The notes beneath the pieces were generated by a model. That model was given only the letters and a program-made list of their open reading frames with translations, was not told where the DNA came from and made no database searches. A stretch of 64,000 nucleotides of DNA, from contig NZ_PJIQ01000004.1 in the NCBI RefSeq assembly GCF_002929745.1, positions 1 through 64,000 of the forward strand. The letters run 5' to 3'. Positions 21,325 to 30,861 of this stretch are shown piece after piece. This DNA is from Arthrobacter sp. B1805 (lineage in GTDB: Bacteria; Actinomycetota; Actinomycetes; Actinomycetales; Micrococcaceae). The stretch's first letter is position 1, and the number at the start of each line of letters is the position of its first letter. A program made the translations under genes and the position numbers.

Positions 21325-22803
21325 TCAGCTCGACTGGTTCACATGCAAACCAAGCTCGAGCGTGACCGACGTGCCGCCGCCCGGCCGGGTGCTCCACTCG
21401 ATCGTTCCCCCGAGTTCGCTCGTCACCAGGGTCCGGACGATCTGCAGACCGAGGCCTTCGGCGTGACCTCCGGCAGGCAGCCCGACCCCGTCGTCAGCAA
21501 TCGTGACACGGAGTATCTCCTCGCCGTCGGCCTCCGTCCGCCGGTTGGCCATCAACCAGACTGTTCCGGTTCTGCCCGACAATCCGTGCTCGACGGCGTT
21601 CGTCACCAGCTCGTTGATCACCAGGGCCAATGGAGTCGCAAGATCGCTCGGCAACTCTCCGAAGTCTCCACTGCGCTCCGTGCGGACGGCTTGTGCCGGC
21701 GACGCCACTTCCGCGGACAACCGGAACTGTCGAGAGATCAGTTCATCGAAGTCGACGCTCTGTGCGAGGCCCTGCGACAGCGTCTCATGCACCAGTGCGA
21801 TGGTGGACACCCGGCGCATCGCCTGCTCCAGCCCGAGCTTGCCTTCCTCGCTGACCATCCTGCGCGACTGCATCCGGAGCAGTGCGGCCACTGTCTGCAA
21901 GTTGTTCTTCACCCGATGGTGGATCTCACGGATGGTCGCGTCCTTCGAAACGAGCTCCATTTCACGACGCCGGAGTTCGGACACGTCCCTGCAGAGCACG
22001 AGCGCGCCGAACCGTTCCTTCTCATCGCGCAGGGGGATGGCCCGCAGCGAGAGGCTGACGCCCCGCGATCCGATTTCGGTGCGCCAGGGCATGCGTCCCG
22101 TGACGACCAGTGGCAGTGTCTCATCGACCATCCGTCGATCCTTCAGGAGTGCCGTCGTGATCTCGGCCAGCGGACGCCCTTCGAGGGTTTCGACGTCTCC
22201 GAGCCGCCGGAAGGCCGACACACCGTTCGGGCTCGCATATTGCACGATTCCGTCGACATCCAGGCGGATCAAGCCGTCTCCTACACGAGGAGCCCCCCTG
22301 CGGGAGCCCGTCGGCGTCGCGAAGTCCGGCCACAGTCCCAGCGTCCCCATGCGCAGAAGATCGTAGGCGCACTGCCGGTAGGTCAACTCCAACCGGGACG
22401 GCATTCGTGAGCTCGAAAGGTCCATATGCGTCGTCACGACGGCGAGAGTCCGCCCGTTACGCACCATGGGTACGGCCTCGACGCGCATCGCCATCTCAGT
22501 GGTCCAGTTCGTCTCACCGGACCGCTCGATCTTCTGGGAGGCCCATGCGAGATCGACGAGTGGCTGCAGGTCCGCGCGGATACGTTCTCCGACGAAGTCG
22601 CTATGGAACACGGTGTGCGACGTCGATGGCCGGGCATGGGCAAGCGCCACATAGCCACCACCATCCAGCGGGAACCACAGCGCAAGGTCAGCGAAGGCCA
22701 GGTCCGCCACCATCTGCCAGTCCCCCACCAGAAGGTGGAGCCACTCGGCGTCGCCGGGTTCGAACCCGGCGTACTCGCGGATGGGATCAGTGAAGATAGC
22801 CAT
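21325..22803 (-). CDS. pdtaS: PdtaS-type sensor histidine kinase
   Basis: A 492-residue soluble histidine kinase. An N-terminal GAF-like domain (about 5-150) is followed by a PAS domain (170-285), a HisKA_2 region with EIHHRVKNNLQ (phosphorylated His at 295 or 296) and an HATPase (about 360-490) with NELVTNAVEHG and DDGVGLP. No membrane segment is present, as in M. tuberculosis PdtaS (Rv3220c), whose partner PdtaR is an RNA-binding antiterminator. The start at ATG 22803 gives an N-terminus like the family; the open frame extends 27 codons further. Convergent with whiB1, as in mycobacteria, where Rv3219 and Rv3220c are neighbours. The pdtaR gene is not in the window. Confidence 0.92.
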   Translation of the reverse strand: MAIFTDPIREYAGFEPGDAEWLHLLVGDWQMVADLAFADLALWFPLDGGGYVALAHARPSTSHTVFHSDFVGERIRADLQPLVDLAWASQKIERSGETNWTTEMAMRVEAVPMVRNGRTLAVVTTHMDLSSSRMPSRLELTYRQCAYDLLRMGTLGLWPDFATPTGSRRGAPRVGDGLIRLDVDGIVQYASPNGVSAFRRLGDVETLEGRPLAEITTALLKDRRMVDETLPLVVTGRMPWRTEIGSRGVSLSLRAIPLRDEKERFGALVLCRDVSELRRREMELVSKDATIREIHHRVKNNLQTVAALLRMQSRRMVSEEGKLGLEQAMRRVSTIALVHETLSQGLAQSVDFDELISRQFRLSAEVASPAQAVRTERSGDFGELPSDLATPLALVINELVTNAVEHGLSGRTGTVWLMANRRTEADGEEILRVTIADDGVGLPAGGHAEGLGLQIVRTLVTSELGGTIEWSTRPGGGTSVTLELGLHVNQSS

Positions 22804-22938
22804 GAAATCTCTCTGTAGCTCGGCAGCGACTCGTCGGCATGGCATGCACGCTCCGGACAGGCCGGACCACGGGCGCAATGCCAACAGGTCCAGTCTGTCA
22901 CCCTCGCCCCTGGGTCGGGAGACAGCAGCGGCCCGGCG

Positions 22939-25900
22939 CTACCGCACGATGGACCGCAGGAGCCGCAATGCCACCGACAGGGAGGAGATGTCGTCCTGCT
23001 CCAGTTGATTCACCTCGGCGAACATGTTGCTGGCCCGTTGCAGCTGGTCCGCGTTCTGCTCCTGCCATACCAGCAGTCGCGCGCCGGCGTCACGGTCCTG
23101 CATCTCGTGGGAGGCACGCATGACCGCCACAGTGATGTCGGCCACCGTGGAGTAGAGATCATCACGCAGGGCCGCCCGCGCCAGCGCCTGCCAGCGATCC
23201 GTTCTCGGGAGCTTCGTGATCCGCTCGAGCAGGTTGTCCACCTCGAACCTGTCGTACACCGCGTAGTACACCTTCGCGATGTTCTCGACCGGCTCGTCCA
23301 CCCTGCGAGTGCTGTACGCGATATCGAGCAGGGCGAAGGACTCGAACTGCTCGGCCCAGTGCCTGCCGAGCTCCTCCGGAAGCTGCCAGGCCTTCGCTGT
23401 CTCCATGGCATCGTGGGCACGCTCGAGGTCGCAGCCGCGCAGGTACTCGGACAGACGAGCCCGGAAGGGGGCGACGAGCGGCTTGAAAGCGGCGATGTCC
23501 TCATCGACCGATGTTCCCGGCTCGACGTGATGCACGAACCAGCGGACTGCCCGATCCAGGAGCCGACGCAGATCCAGGTGGACCGTCGTCCAGCGATCGG
23601 TCGGGAAACCGGCCGGAAGCGCAGCGAGCGTCTCGACGGTCTCGTCCAGCGAGTAGATCTCCCGCAGTGCCACGAAGGCACGCGCGACGACGGGCTCGGG
23701 AACCGAGGTCTCCTCCATGACCCTGAAGGCGAACGTGATACCCCCGAGGTTGATGATGTCGTTGGCGATGACGGTCGATATGATCTCCCGCCTCAGAGGA
23801 TGCGTGTCGAGCAGGTCATCGAACCGCTCGACGAGCTGCTGCGGGAAGTAACGGCGGAGGGTCCCTCTGAAGTACGGATCGTCCGCGAGGCTACTGGCGG
23901 ACAGGACCCGGGTCAGCTCGATCTTCGCGTAGGCCGCGAGCACCGACAGTTCCGGCGATGTCAGTCCCTGTCCGGCATCGATCCTTCGCCGTAGCTCGGC
24001 GGTCGTGGGCAGCGCCTCGAGGTTCCGTTCGAGGTCACCCTTCTTCTCCAGCCAGTCCATCATCCGCTCGTAGCTGGGACTCCACTCCACCACTCTCTGG
24101 CGGTCGTTGAGCAGGAGCACGTTCTGATCGATGTTGTCCTGCAGCACGAGGCGTCCGACCTCGTCGGTCATCGAGTGCAGGAACTCGGACCGTTCCTCGG
24201 GCTGCAGCCGTCCTGCCCGGACCATCCGGTCGACGAAGATCTTGATGTTCACCTCGTGGTCCGAGCAGTCCACACCGGCGCTGTTGTCGATCGCGTCGGT
24301 GTTGAGGATGACCCCGGACAGGGCAGCCTCGACGCGGCCCCGCTGCGTCATTCCGAGGTTGCCGCCCTCGCCGACGACACGCGCGCGCAGTTCGTTCCCG
24401 TTCACGCGGATGGAATCGTTCGCACGGTCTCCGACTTCGGCGTTCGACTCGACCGTAGCCTTGACATACGTGCCGATGCCACCGTTGTAAAGCAGGTCTG
24501 CCGGCGCGCGCAAAATGGCCCGAAGCATCTCCGGCGGACTCAGCTTGGTGACGTCGGCCTCGAGACCGAGTGCCTCGCGCACCTCGGGCGATACCGGGAT
24601 GGACTTCGCCTGCCGCGGGTATACCCCGCCGCCCTTGCTGATGAGCGAGCTGTCGTAATCCTCCCAACTGGACCTCGGCAGCTCGAAGAGGCGCCGCCGC
24701 TCTGCGAACGACGTCGCTGCATCGGGGTTCGGATCGAGGAAGATGTGTCGGTGGTCGAAAGCCGCCAGCAGGCGAATATGCTCGGACAGCAGCATGCCGT
24801 TCCCGAAGACGTCGCCGCTCATGTCACCGACACCGACGACGGTGAAGTCATCGGTCTGCGTGTCGACGTTGAACTCGCTGAAATGCCGCTTGACGGACTC
24901 CCACGCACCCCGAGCGGTGATTCCCATGGCCTTGTGGTCGTAGCCCACGGACCCACCGGAGGCGAAGGCATCCCCGAGCCAGAAGCCGTACTCGGCGGAG
25001 AGCTCATTGGCGATATCGGAGAATGACGCCGTCCCCTTGTCCGCGGCCACGACCAGGTAGGTGTCGTCGTCGTCGTGCCGGACGACGCGGTCTGGCGGCA
25101 CCACCGACTCGGTGGTGCCGTTCGTGGTGACATTGTCCGTGATATCGAGTAGACCCCGGATGAAGGTCCGGTAACTGGCCTGCCCCTCGGTGAGCCATGC
25201 CTGGCGGTCGACGGCGGGGTCCGGGAGCTGTTTTGCGAAGAAGCCGCCTTTCGCTCCGGTCGGCACGATGACCGCGTTCTTCACGGTCTGCGCCTTCACC
25301 AGACCCAGAATCTCCGTACGGAAGTCCTCCCGCCGGTCCGACCAACGCAATCCCCCGCGCGCGACCTTGCCGAAGCGGAGGTGGACACCCTCGATCTGCG
25401 GCGAATACACCCAGATCTCGAACTTCGGGCGGGGAAAGGGTGCGCCGTCGATGCGCGACGTGTCGAACTTGAAACTGACGTGGCGCTTGTCCTGGAAGTA
25501 GTTCGTCCGAAGTGTCGCCTCGATGAGGTTGGCGAACGTGCGCAGTACACGGTCGGCGTCGAGGGTCGGTACTCCCTCGAGTCCCTCGTCGAGCGCAGTA
25601 CGGGCCGCTGCCGAGGCCTCCGCGCGGTCGCCCTCGAGGTCCGGGTCGAATCGCGCCGAGAAGAGCGCGACGAGCGCACGGCTGACCGCGGGGTTCCTCA
25701 GCAGGGTGTCCGCGACAAAGCCGTAGGAGTTCGTATTCCCCATCTGTCGCATGTACTTGGCGTAGGCACGAAGAATCAGCACCTGGCGCCAGCCGAGCTC
25801 CTCCCGCAGGACGAGCCGGTCGAATGGATCCGATTCACTGTTACCGACGACCGCGGCCCGGAAGGCGTCCTGCAGCAGCGATGCCGTCGCGAGGGGCTCG

Positions 25901-27777
25901 ATCCCTTTGGGGTACTTCAGGCCCAGGTCGTACAGGAAGAAGGAACGATCGTCGGCACGAGTGATCTCGAAAGGCCGCTCGTCGAGCACCTCGAGTCCCA
26001 GATTGTGGAAGTACGGAAGGATCTGCGTGAGGCTCTTCGCCCCGGTCAGGTAGAGCTTGAGACGGGCGTCCTCCGCGCCATCCGCTTCCTTCCGCTCAGG
26101 CACGTAGACGTGCAGCTGCGGCACTCCTGCACCCGCTGCGGCGAGCTGTTCGAACCGGGCGATGTCCTCCAGGGCATCCTCGACCTCGTAGTCGACGCGG
26201 TAGCTGGGAGGAAAGGACTCGGCCCAGAGCCTGGCCAGGCGCTGTGCCGTATCCTGCTCGAACCTCTGTTGCGCGACTTCCACGATGCCCTCTGACCACG
26301 AGCGCGCCGCGCGCACCAGTCGTTCTTCGAGTTGCACCGCATCTACGGCAGGGATCTCCGCGCCTCGCTGAAGCCTGATTCGGAAGAACAGTCGCGCGAG
26401 GGCCGACTCGCTCATCCGTGCCTCGAAGTCGATCGAATCGGCATTCAGCGCCGTCCGCAACTCCTCCTCGATACGCAGCCGCACGCTCGTCGTGTATCGG
26501 TCGCGCGGCAGGTAGACGAGAGCGGACATGAAACGTCCGTAGACGTCGGGACGCAGGAACAGCCGGGTGCGTCGTCGCTCCTGCAGCCTGAGGATTCCGA
26601 GCGCCGTGGTCACGAGATCGGAGACCTCGATCTGGAAAAGTTCGTCACGCGGGTAGGTCTCGAGGATGGACAACAGGTCTTTCCCGGAGTGCGAGTCGGA
26701 GGGGAACCCGCAGCGGCGCAGCACCTCTGTGACCTTGTCCCGTACCAGGGGCACGTTGCGGACAGAACCCGTGTAGGCACTCGTCGCGAAGAGCCCGATG
26801 AAGCGGCGCTCGCCACTGACATTCCCCTGGGCGTCGAACGTCTTGACGCCGATGTAGTCGAGGTAGGCGGCGCGGTGGACGGTTGAGCGGGAGTTTGCCT
26901 TCGTGATGACGAGGACGCGACGCTCGCGGGCCTTCGCCCGCCCCGCTGCTGTGAGCTGCTGCAGGTGTCCTCCACCGCTGCCGTGCCTCAGCAGACCGAG
27001 GCCGCTGCCTTCGCGCACGAGGAGGGCATCACCACCGTGCTCATCCGTCACAAGGTCGTATTCCTTGTATCCCAGGAAGGTGAAGTTGCCGTTGTCGAGC
27101 CACTGCAGGAGTTCCTGCGCCTGCCGCAGGTCGGGAATGTCCTCGGCACCGGCGATGGACCCGAGGGAAGCCTCGATGGAACGAACCGTGTCTCGCATGG
27201 CCGGCCAGTCCTCGACCGCCGAACGGACGTCACGCAGCACCCGCTGGAGACCGTCGATGACCGACTGCTTCGCCTGGCTGTCCGGGAGGCGCGTGATCTC
27301 GACCGAGATCCAGGACTCGATATGCGCAGTGCGATCCGTCTGACCGACGAGAGCACCGATGTCGGGCAGCGCCGCGGTGTCTCCACTGGAGGCGCCGGCC
27401 GTCGACGGCACTCGCTTGAGGGCTGCGAGGGCGTGGGACTCGTCCTCACGCAACGCCAGGAACGTCGGATGGACCACCAGCTGGATCGCGGCGTTCTGGC
27501 GCACCAGCTCAGCAGTCACGGAATCGACGAGGAAGGGCATGTCATCCGTGACGATCATGACCACGCTCGACGCACCCTGGTCCATGATCCCGACCACCGC
27601 TGTCCCCGGTTCACGCGCTTCCGCCAGGTCGCGGTGAGCGAACGCCCGCTGGCGCAGGTCTGTCCGGAGATACCCCAGGGCATCCTCGCGGGCGAGGTGC
27701 TCGAAGTAGTGCTCTACGAAATCCTCCCGTGAAGTGTCCGAGCTTGACTGATCCGTTGTCCTGGATCGAGACGACAT
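22939..27777 (-). CDS. gdh: NAD-specific glutamate dehydrogenase, 180-kDa class
   Basis: A 1612-residue enzyme that deaminates glutamate to 2-oxoglutarate with NAD. Length and layout match the large GDH-180 class of Streptomyces and mycobacteria (Rv2476c): a long N-terminal region with ACT-like regulatory modules, the catalytic domain in the middle with RGGLRWSDRREDFRTE and GAKGGFF (near 840), a dinucleotide-binding part with ADKGTASFSDIAN and GYDHKAMGI, and a helical C-terminal domain. The ATG has GGAGG eight bases before it. In mycobacteria the enzyme is inhibited by GarA, an FHA protein; whether that holds here is unknown. It is flanked by short gaps and appears monocistronic. Confidence 0.95.
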   Translation of the reverse strand: MSSRSRTTDQSSSDTSREDFVEHYFEHLAREDALGYLRTDLRQRAFAHRDLAEAREPGTAVVGIMDQGASSVVMIVTDDMPFLVDSVTAELVRQNAAIQLVVHPTFLALREDESHALAALKRVPSTAGASSGDTAALPDIGALVGQTDRTAHIESWISVEITRLPDSQAKQSVIDGLQRVLRDVRSAVEDWPAMRDTVRSIEASLGSIAGAEDIPDLRQAQELLQWLDNGNFTFLGYKEYDLVTDEHGGDALLVREGSGLGLLRHGSGGGHLQQLTAAGRAKARERRVLVITKANSRSTVHRAAYLDYIGVKTFDAQGNVSGERRFIGLFATSAYTGSVRNVPLVRDKVTEVLRRCGFPSDSHSGKDLLSILETYPRDELFQIEVSDLVTTALGILRLQERRRTRLFLRPDVYGRFMSALVYLPRDRYTTSVRLRIEEELRTALNADSIDFEARMSESALARLFFRIRLQRGAEIPAVDAVQLEERLVRAARSWSEGIVEVAQQRFEQDTAQRLARLWAESFPPSYRVDYEVEDALEDIARFEQLAAAGAGVPQLHVYVPERKEADGAEDARLKLYLTGAKSLTQILPYFHNLGLEVLDERPFEITRADDRSFFLYDLGLKYPKGIEPLATASLLQDAFRAAVVGNSESDPFDRLVLREELGWRQVLILRAYAKYMRQMGNTNSYGFVADTLLRNPAVSRALVALFSARFDPDLEGDRAEASAAARTALDEGLEGVPTLDADRVLRTFANLIEATLRTNYFQDKRHVSFKFDTSRIDGAPFPRPKFEIWVYSPQIEGVHLRFGKVARGGLRWSDRREDFRTEILGLVKAQTVKNAVIVPTGAKGGFFAKQLPDPAVDRQAWLTEGQASYRTFIRGLLDITDNVTTNGTTESVVPPDRVVRHDDDDTYLVVAADKGTASFSDIANELSAEYGFWLGDAFASGGSVGYDHKAMGITARGAWESVKRHFSEFNVDTQTDDFTVVGVGDMSGDVFGNGMLLSEHIRLLAAFDHRHIFLDPNPDAATSFAERRRLFELPRSSWEDYDSSLISKGGGVYPRQAKSIPVSPEVREALGLEADVTKLSPPEMLRAILRAPADLLYNGGIGTYVKATVESNAEVGDRANDSIRVNGNELRARVVGEGGNLGMTQRGRVEAALSGVILNTDAIDNSAGVDCSDHEVNIKIFVDRMVRAGRLQPEERSEFLHSMTDEVGRLVLQDNIDQNVLLLNDRQRVVEWSPSYERMMDWLEKKGDLERNLEALPTTAELRRRIDAGQGLTSPELSVLAAYAKIELTRVLSASSLADDPYFRGTLRRYFPQQLVERFDDLLDTHPLRREIISTVIANDIINLGGITFAFRVMEETSVPEPVVARAFVALREIYSLDETVETLAALPAGFPTDRWTTVHLDLRRLLDRAVRWFVHHVEPGTSVDEDIAAFKPLVAPFRARLSEYLRGCDLERAHDAMETAKAWQLPEELGRHWAEQFESFALLDIAYSTRRVDEPVENIAKVYYAVYDRFEVDNLLERITKLPRTDRWQALARAALRDDLYSTVADITVAVMRASHEMQDRDAGARLLVWQEQNADQLQRASNMFAEVNQLEQDDISSLSVALRLLRSIVR

Positions 27778-27824
27778 GGGGAGGGCCTCCGTAACGAAAT
27801 GAAAGGCCGCTCCATTGCGACCTC

Positions 27825-29150
27825 TTACCGTGGAAGCCTAGCCGTGTTGCCTGAAAACTTCACGTTGCGCAGGCGCACCACAGGGGCACGACGACGCCGC
27901 TCGCCGCCGGGCACCTCGGCGAGCTCGGCGATGGCGAGTCGAAGGGGGGAGGCAGGCGCTGTCTCGAGTAGGGCGCTACCCGCCAGGAGGGCGTGATCGG
28001 CGGCAGCGAAGTCAGCGGGCAGGAAGGCGGCGATGCCTGCCGTGGGGCCGAAACGCTCCCATGCCTCGCGTAGCTGGGCCTCGGGCGAACGACCGACAGC
28101 AGCGGCCCGCACCTTGTTGAACACAACGCGCGCCGCGGCTGTGGGGATGGCGTCGGAAAGAGCGCTGAGTGCCTTGACCATACGCGGCACACCGATAGCG
28201 TCCGCCCCGCCCACAGCGATGACGGAGTCTGCGGCCTCCAGGCACGTCAGCGTGACACCATTGCGGCGGGGCGCAAGGGTGTCGAAACTCAGTTCCTCAT
28301 CGGCTTCGAGGCAGAAGCCACAGTCGACGATAGTGACCTCGGCGAGGGAACGAGCGGCAGCCAGTACCTGGCGGAGCGCCGCCGGTCGCAGTTCCGGCCA
28401 GCGGTCCGCCCTCGTGATGCCGGTGAGCACACGGAGCCGTCCGCCCTTTAGCGCGACGCTCACCGCTACCCGCTCCAGTGCTGCGGCTCCGAATTCACCC
28501 TGGTCAGCGAGACGGCAGGCATGTGCAAGCCCAGCCGATTCGTCCAGGAGTCCGAGCGCAGCCCCGATGCTCGCTCCGTAGGTGTCAGCGTCGACGAGCA
28601 GGACGGACGCTCCCGCTGCCGCCAGTTCCGCGGCGATGTTGATGGCCACGGTGGTGCGGCCTGGCGCGCCGACTGGTCCCCACACCGCGGTGATGCGCCC
28701 TTCCCCTGGATCCTGGGTGCTCTGAGCCGGTGCGGGAACGGCAGGCTCGGGCAGGTCCAGGGGATCCGCATAGGCCAGGGACCCGCGCTCGTGGGCAGCC
28801 CTGGAGTCGAACCGTTCGACCGCCCGTGAAACTGCCTCCGCCAGTCCCGCGGGCTCGATCGACGACTCGACGTACTCGATCCCGACGATGCCGGCCGTGC
28901 GCCCCTTCGAATCGCTGTCGGCCAGTGCAACCACCACGACGCCCGCGAATCGGAGCCTGTCCACCATGGACACCGAGATTTCGGCGTCAGGATCGATGAT
29001 CGCGGCGCGGGCGATACCCGTCTGGCAGGCGGCGACCAGCTCCGGCAACTGCTCACACCTGCGCACGACAGTCACCGGCCCACGGAGTTGCTCGAGGCCT
29101 GGCACGTAGGCACTCGCCACCGCTCCGAGGGTGATCACGGGAATGCTCAC
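27825..29150 (-). CDS. CpaE-like ParA/MinD ATPase
   Basis: A 441-residue protein with an N-terminal receiver-like domain (1-115), a Pro-rich linker and a C-terminal ParA/MinD-type ATPase domain. The P-loop WGPVGAPGRTT at 157-167 is deviant: the first Lys of the KGG motif and the usual P-loop Lys are replaced, the latter by Arg165. VDADTYG at 187-192 is the switch region. CpaE proteins place Tad/Flp pilus machines at the cell pole. The GTG start overlaps the stop of the SAF-domain gene as GTGA. No tadA, tadB, tadC or flp gene is present, so a pilus role is uncertain; it may be a septum- or pole-localisation factor. Confidence 0.75.
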   Translation of the reverse strand: MSIPVITLGAVASAYVPGLEQLRGPVTVVRRCEQLPELVAACQTGIARAAIIDPDAEISVSMVDRLRFAGVVVVALADSDSKGRTAGIVGIEYVESSIEPAGLAEAVSRAVERFDSRAAHERGSLAYADPLDLPEPAVPAPAQSTQDPGEGRITAVWGPVGAPGRTTVAINIAAELAAAGASVLLVDADTYGASIGAALGLLDESAGLAHACRLADQGEFGAAALERVAVSVALKGGRLRVLTGITRADRWPELRPAALRQVLAAARSLAEVTIVDCGFCLEADEELSFDTLAPRRNGVTLTCLEAADSVIAVGGADAIGVPRMVKALSALSDAIPTAAARVVFNKVRAAAVGRSPEAQLREAWERFGPTAGIAAFLPADFAAADHALLAGSALLETAPASPLRLAIAELAEVPGGERRRRAPVVRLRNVKFSGNTARLPR

Positions 29151-29803
29151 GAACCTGCACCCGGGTTCAGCACAACGGCTATGTGGGCGTCGTTCGAAAG
29201 GGCATTGAGCAGCTCGGGCATCGCGTCGTCGTCGACGAGGACCTGTACCAACGTCGAATTACTTGCTCCGAGTGCTGATTCCCCTACCGTCAGTTCCGCG
29301 ACCTCGGCCGCCTCCAAGAGCAATCGTGGTTGCTCGAAGGTGTTGGTATCGGCGCGCAGGGAAACCCAGACATCGACTCGATCGCCTGCCGTCGTTCCCG
29401 TGGGCAGTGGATGGTCGACGGTGAGGCCGACTGGCTTCCGGTCGAGGCCGTCGGCGCTTCCGAGGGCGGCGGCCGGTATCAGTTCACCCTCCGTGATCAA
29501 CCTCGTTGCCACCGCATCGGCGGGCACACCCCCTGAGACCGGCAGGTATGCATCCGCCGAATCGCCGAGGCGCACGGGAACGCGGGTGAAGTCCTCAGGA
29601 GACAGGGCAGACCCGACGGCGATATCCGCGCGCGCGGAGTACACCTCGGTCGTGGTGTTCTGGCTCTCCAGCAGCGCGATTGTGCCTGCAGTCGAAGCGA
29701 GCACCAGCAGAAGGCCGATGAGGAGACGAGGATCCTTCCACGAAGGCTTCCTCAGCCGCGGCGCATCGCCTGGCGGCTGCGCCGCTCGCATATCCGAACT
29801 CAC
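29147..29803 (-). CDS. SAF-domain membrane protein, CpaB/RcpC-like
   Basis: A 218-residue protein with a basic cytoplasmic stretch, one membrane helix (about 26-46, LLIGLLLVLASTAGTIALL) and an outside SAF domain that begins YSARADIAVGSALSPEDF. SAF domains of this type occur in CpaB/RcpC, the periplasmic collar of Tad pili, and in FlgA. The GTG at 29803 with GGGGGA upstream is preferred to the ATG four codons later. The open frame runs 52 codons further but is unlike the family. It is coupled to the CpaE-like gene downstream. With no other Tad genes in view, the pair may be an orphan. Confidence 0.75.
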   Translation of the reverse strand: MSSDMRAAQPPGDAPRLRKPSWKDPRLLIGLLLVLASTAGTIALLESQNTTTEVYSARADIAVGSALSPEDFTRVPVRLGDSADAYLPVSGGVPADAVATRLITEGELIPAAALGSADGLDRKPVGLTVDHPLPTGTTAGDRVDVWVSLRADTNTFEQPRLLLEAAEVAELTVGESALGASNSTLVQVLVDDDAMPELLNALSNDAHIAVVLNPGAGS

Positions 29804-29814
29804 TGTCGTCCCCC

Positions 29815-29843
29815 ATAAGACCTGCGCCACCCTGAGCGGGCAA
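29815..29843 (-). promoter_or_regulatory. Putative promoter of the SAF-cpaE-like operon
   Basis: On the minus strand TTGCCC (29843-29838), a 17-base spacer and TCTTAT (29820-29815) match primary-sigma boxes at four of six positions each. The predicted start site is only about five bases before the GTG start at 29803. Confidence 0.35.
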
Positions 29844-29986
29844 CACTCCCGCGGCAATTCTGATGCACAGCTCGCACTAAGGGAACCGGCTGGCCACAAA
29901 CCGGTACAAAGTGTGGATATCACCGGCAAAGGACGGGCTGGGTGGCAGACTGGATCCAAGCAACACAGATCAGGAAGGGTGGACCC

Positions 29987-30214
29987 GTGGCCGAGCGGCG
30001 ATTTCTCACTCTCGCGGATGTTGGAGAGGTGCTGAACATCAGCTCGTCACAGACGTACGCACTCGTACGGTCCGGGGAGCTACCCGCGATACAGGTCGGT
30101 GGTCGCGGTCAGTGGCGCGTGGAGACGCGGGTGCTCGAGGAATACATCGCCAAGGCCTACGAGAGAACTGCCTCCGCGCTGAGGAACGAGTCGGAGAGCA
30201 CTCCCCTCCTCTGA
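29987..30214 (+). CDS. BldC/excisionase-like small DNA-binding protein
   Basis: A 75-residue protein made of one MerR-like helix-turn-helix (HTH_17) domain: FLTLADVGEVLNISSSQTYALV, then a short wing with GRGQWRVET and the C-terminal helix VLEEYIAKAYERT. BldC in Streptomyces has the same size and fold and binds direct repeats as filaments. The GTG start at 29987 has AGGAAGG upstream; an in-frame ATG 15 codons earlier lies outside the conserved domain. It is divergent from the SAF-cpaE-like pair, whose control region it could regulate. A three-copy 24-bp repeat begins at its stop codon. Confidence 0.85.
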   Translation: MAERRFLTLADVGEVLNISSSQTYALVRSGELPAIQVGGRGQWRVETRVLEEYIAKAYERTASALRNESESTPLL

Positions 30215-30282
30215 CCGGCAGCGGTGAAGCACCTCTGACCGGCACTGATGAAGCACTTCTTACCGGCACTGATTGATCACGG
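30211..30282. repeat. Three tandem 24-bp repeats at the end of the bldC-like gene
   Basis: Copies lie at 30211-30234, 30235-30258 and 30259-30282. The core CTGACCGGCACTGATGAAGC is shared with a few changes per copy. The unit is 24 bases, so all copies keep one reading frame; in the frame one base ahead of the bldC-like gene they encode an 8-residue repeat (LTGTDEAL type) ending in TGA at 30274-30276. The repeat begins at the codon containing the start of the gene's TGA stop. Confidence 0.8.
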
Positions 30283-30294
30283 GGACGCCTTCGG

Positions 30295-30855
30295 TCACTC
30301 CATCGGAACTGCTGAGTCGACCGTGTCGATCGAAGCGAACGGCACAGTCAGTACTTCCCGGACGCTGCCCGTGCGTCGCTCATCGCCCGCTGCTACCGAA
30401 CCGAGCTCCAGGAAGTCGGCGCCGACCCGATCCACGACCCCGGAACAGCAAGTCGCAGGGAGTCCCAGCCAGAGCGACACCTGTGCGCGGTCACGCGACA
30501 GCTCCCGCATGACCGACCCCAGGCCGAGCCGGGCCTGGACTCCGGATAGCGGTTGACCCACCTCGCGCCGCAGCCCCCGCAGCACCTGGATGGAGGCCAG
30601 CGGAACGATCACTGTACGGTTCTCAACTCCCATCGCGATCCACTGCGATCCGACGTGAGCCAGAACGCCGAAGAGTGACCGTCCGCCTCTCGTGACCACC
30701 CCGAGCGGATTTCCACGCTGCCCGTCGAGACGCTGGACGAGCATGAGGCGCGACTGCTCCGAGCGCGTCCGTTCACTGATCTCGCTCTCCTCTTCATCCG
30801 AAGACATCGATCGCAGCTGTGATTCGAGGTCGTTGAAGAGGGATTCCCATCGCAC
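30295..30855 (-). CDS. Conserved actinobacterial protein of unknown function
   Basis: A 186-residue soluble protein. The N-terminal 50 residues are acidic and helical (FNDLESQLRSM, EEESEISERTRSEQ). The rest contains two beta-rich modules with RSLFGVLAHVGSQWIAMGVE and CCSGVVDRVGADFLELG, which resemble small-barrel (Sm- or SH3-like) folds. I know similar proteins of unassigned function in other Actinobacteria. The GTG start at 30855 lies six bases after a good -10 box, so the transcript is probably leaderless. It is convergent with the bldC-like gene and divergent from the LysM gene. Nucleic-acid binding is a guess from the fold. Confidence 0.7.
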   Translation of the reverse strand: MRWESLFNDLESQLRSMSSDEEESEISERTRSEQSRLMLVQRLDGQRGNPLGVVTRGGRSLFGVLAHVGSQWIAMGVENRTVIVPLASIQVLRGLRREVGQPLSGVQARLGLGSVMRELSRDRAQVSLWLGLPATCCSGVVDRVGADFLELGSVAAGDERRTGSVREVLTVPFASIDTVDSAVPME

Positions 30856-30861
30856 CTGCCC

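Noticed and set aside
22752..22771. tRNA T-arm-like sequence (CGCCGGGTTCGAACCCGGCG)
   Set aside because: It lies inside pdtaS and encodes the conserved GFEPGD region; no acceptor, D-arm or anticodon arm surrounds it.
30211..30282. CRISPR-like array
   Set aside because: Copies are directly adjacent with no spacers; it is an ordinary tandem repeat.
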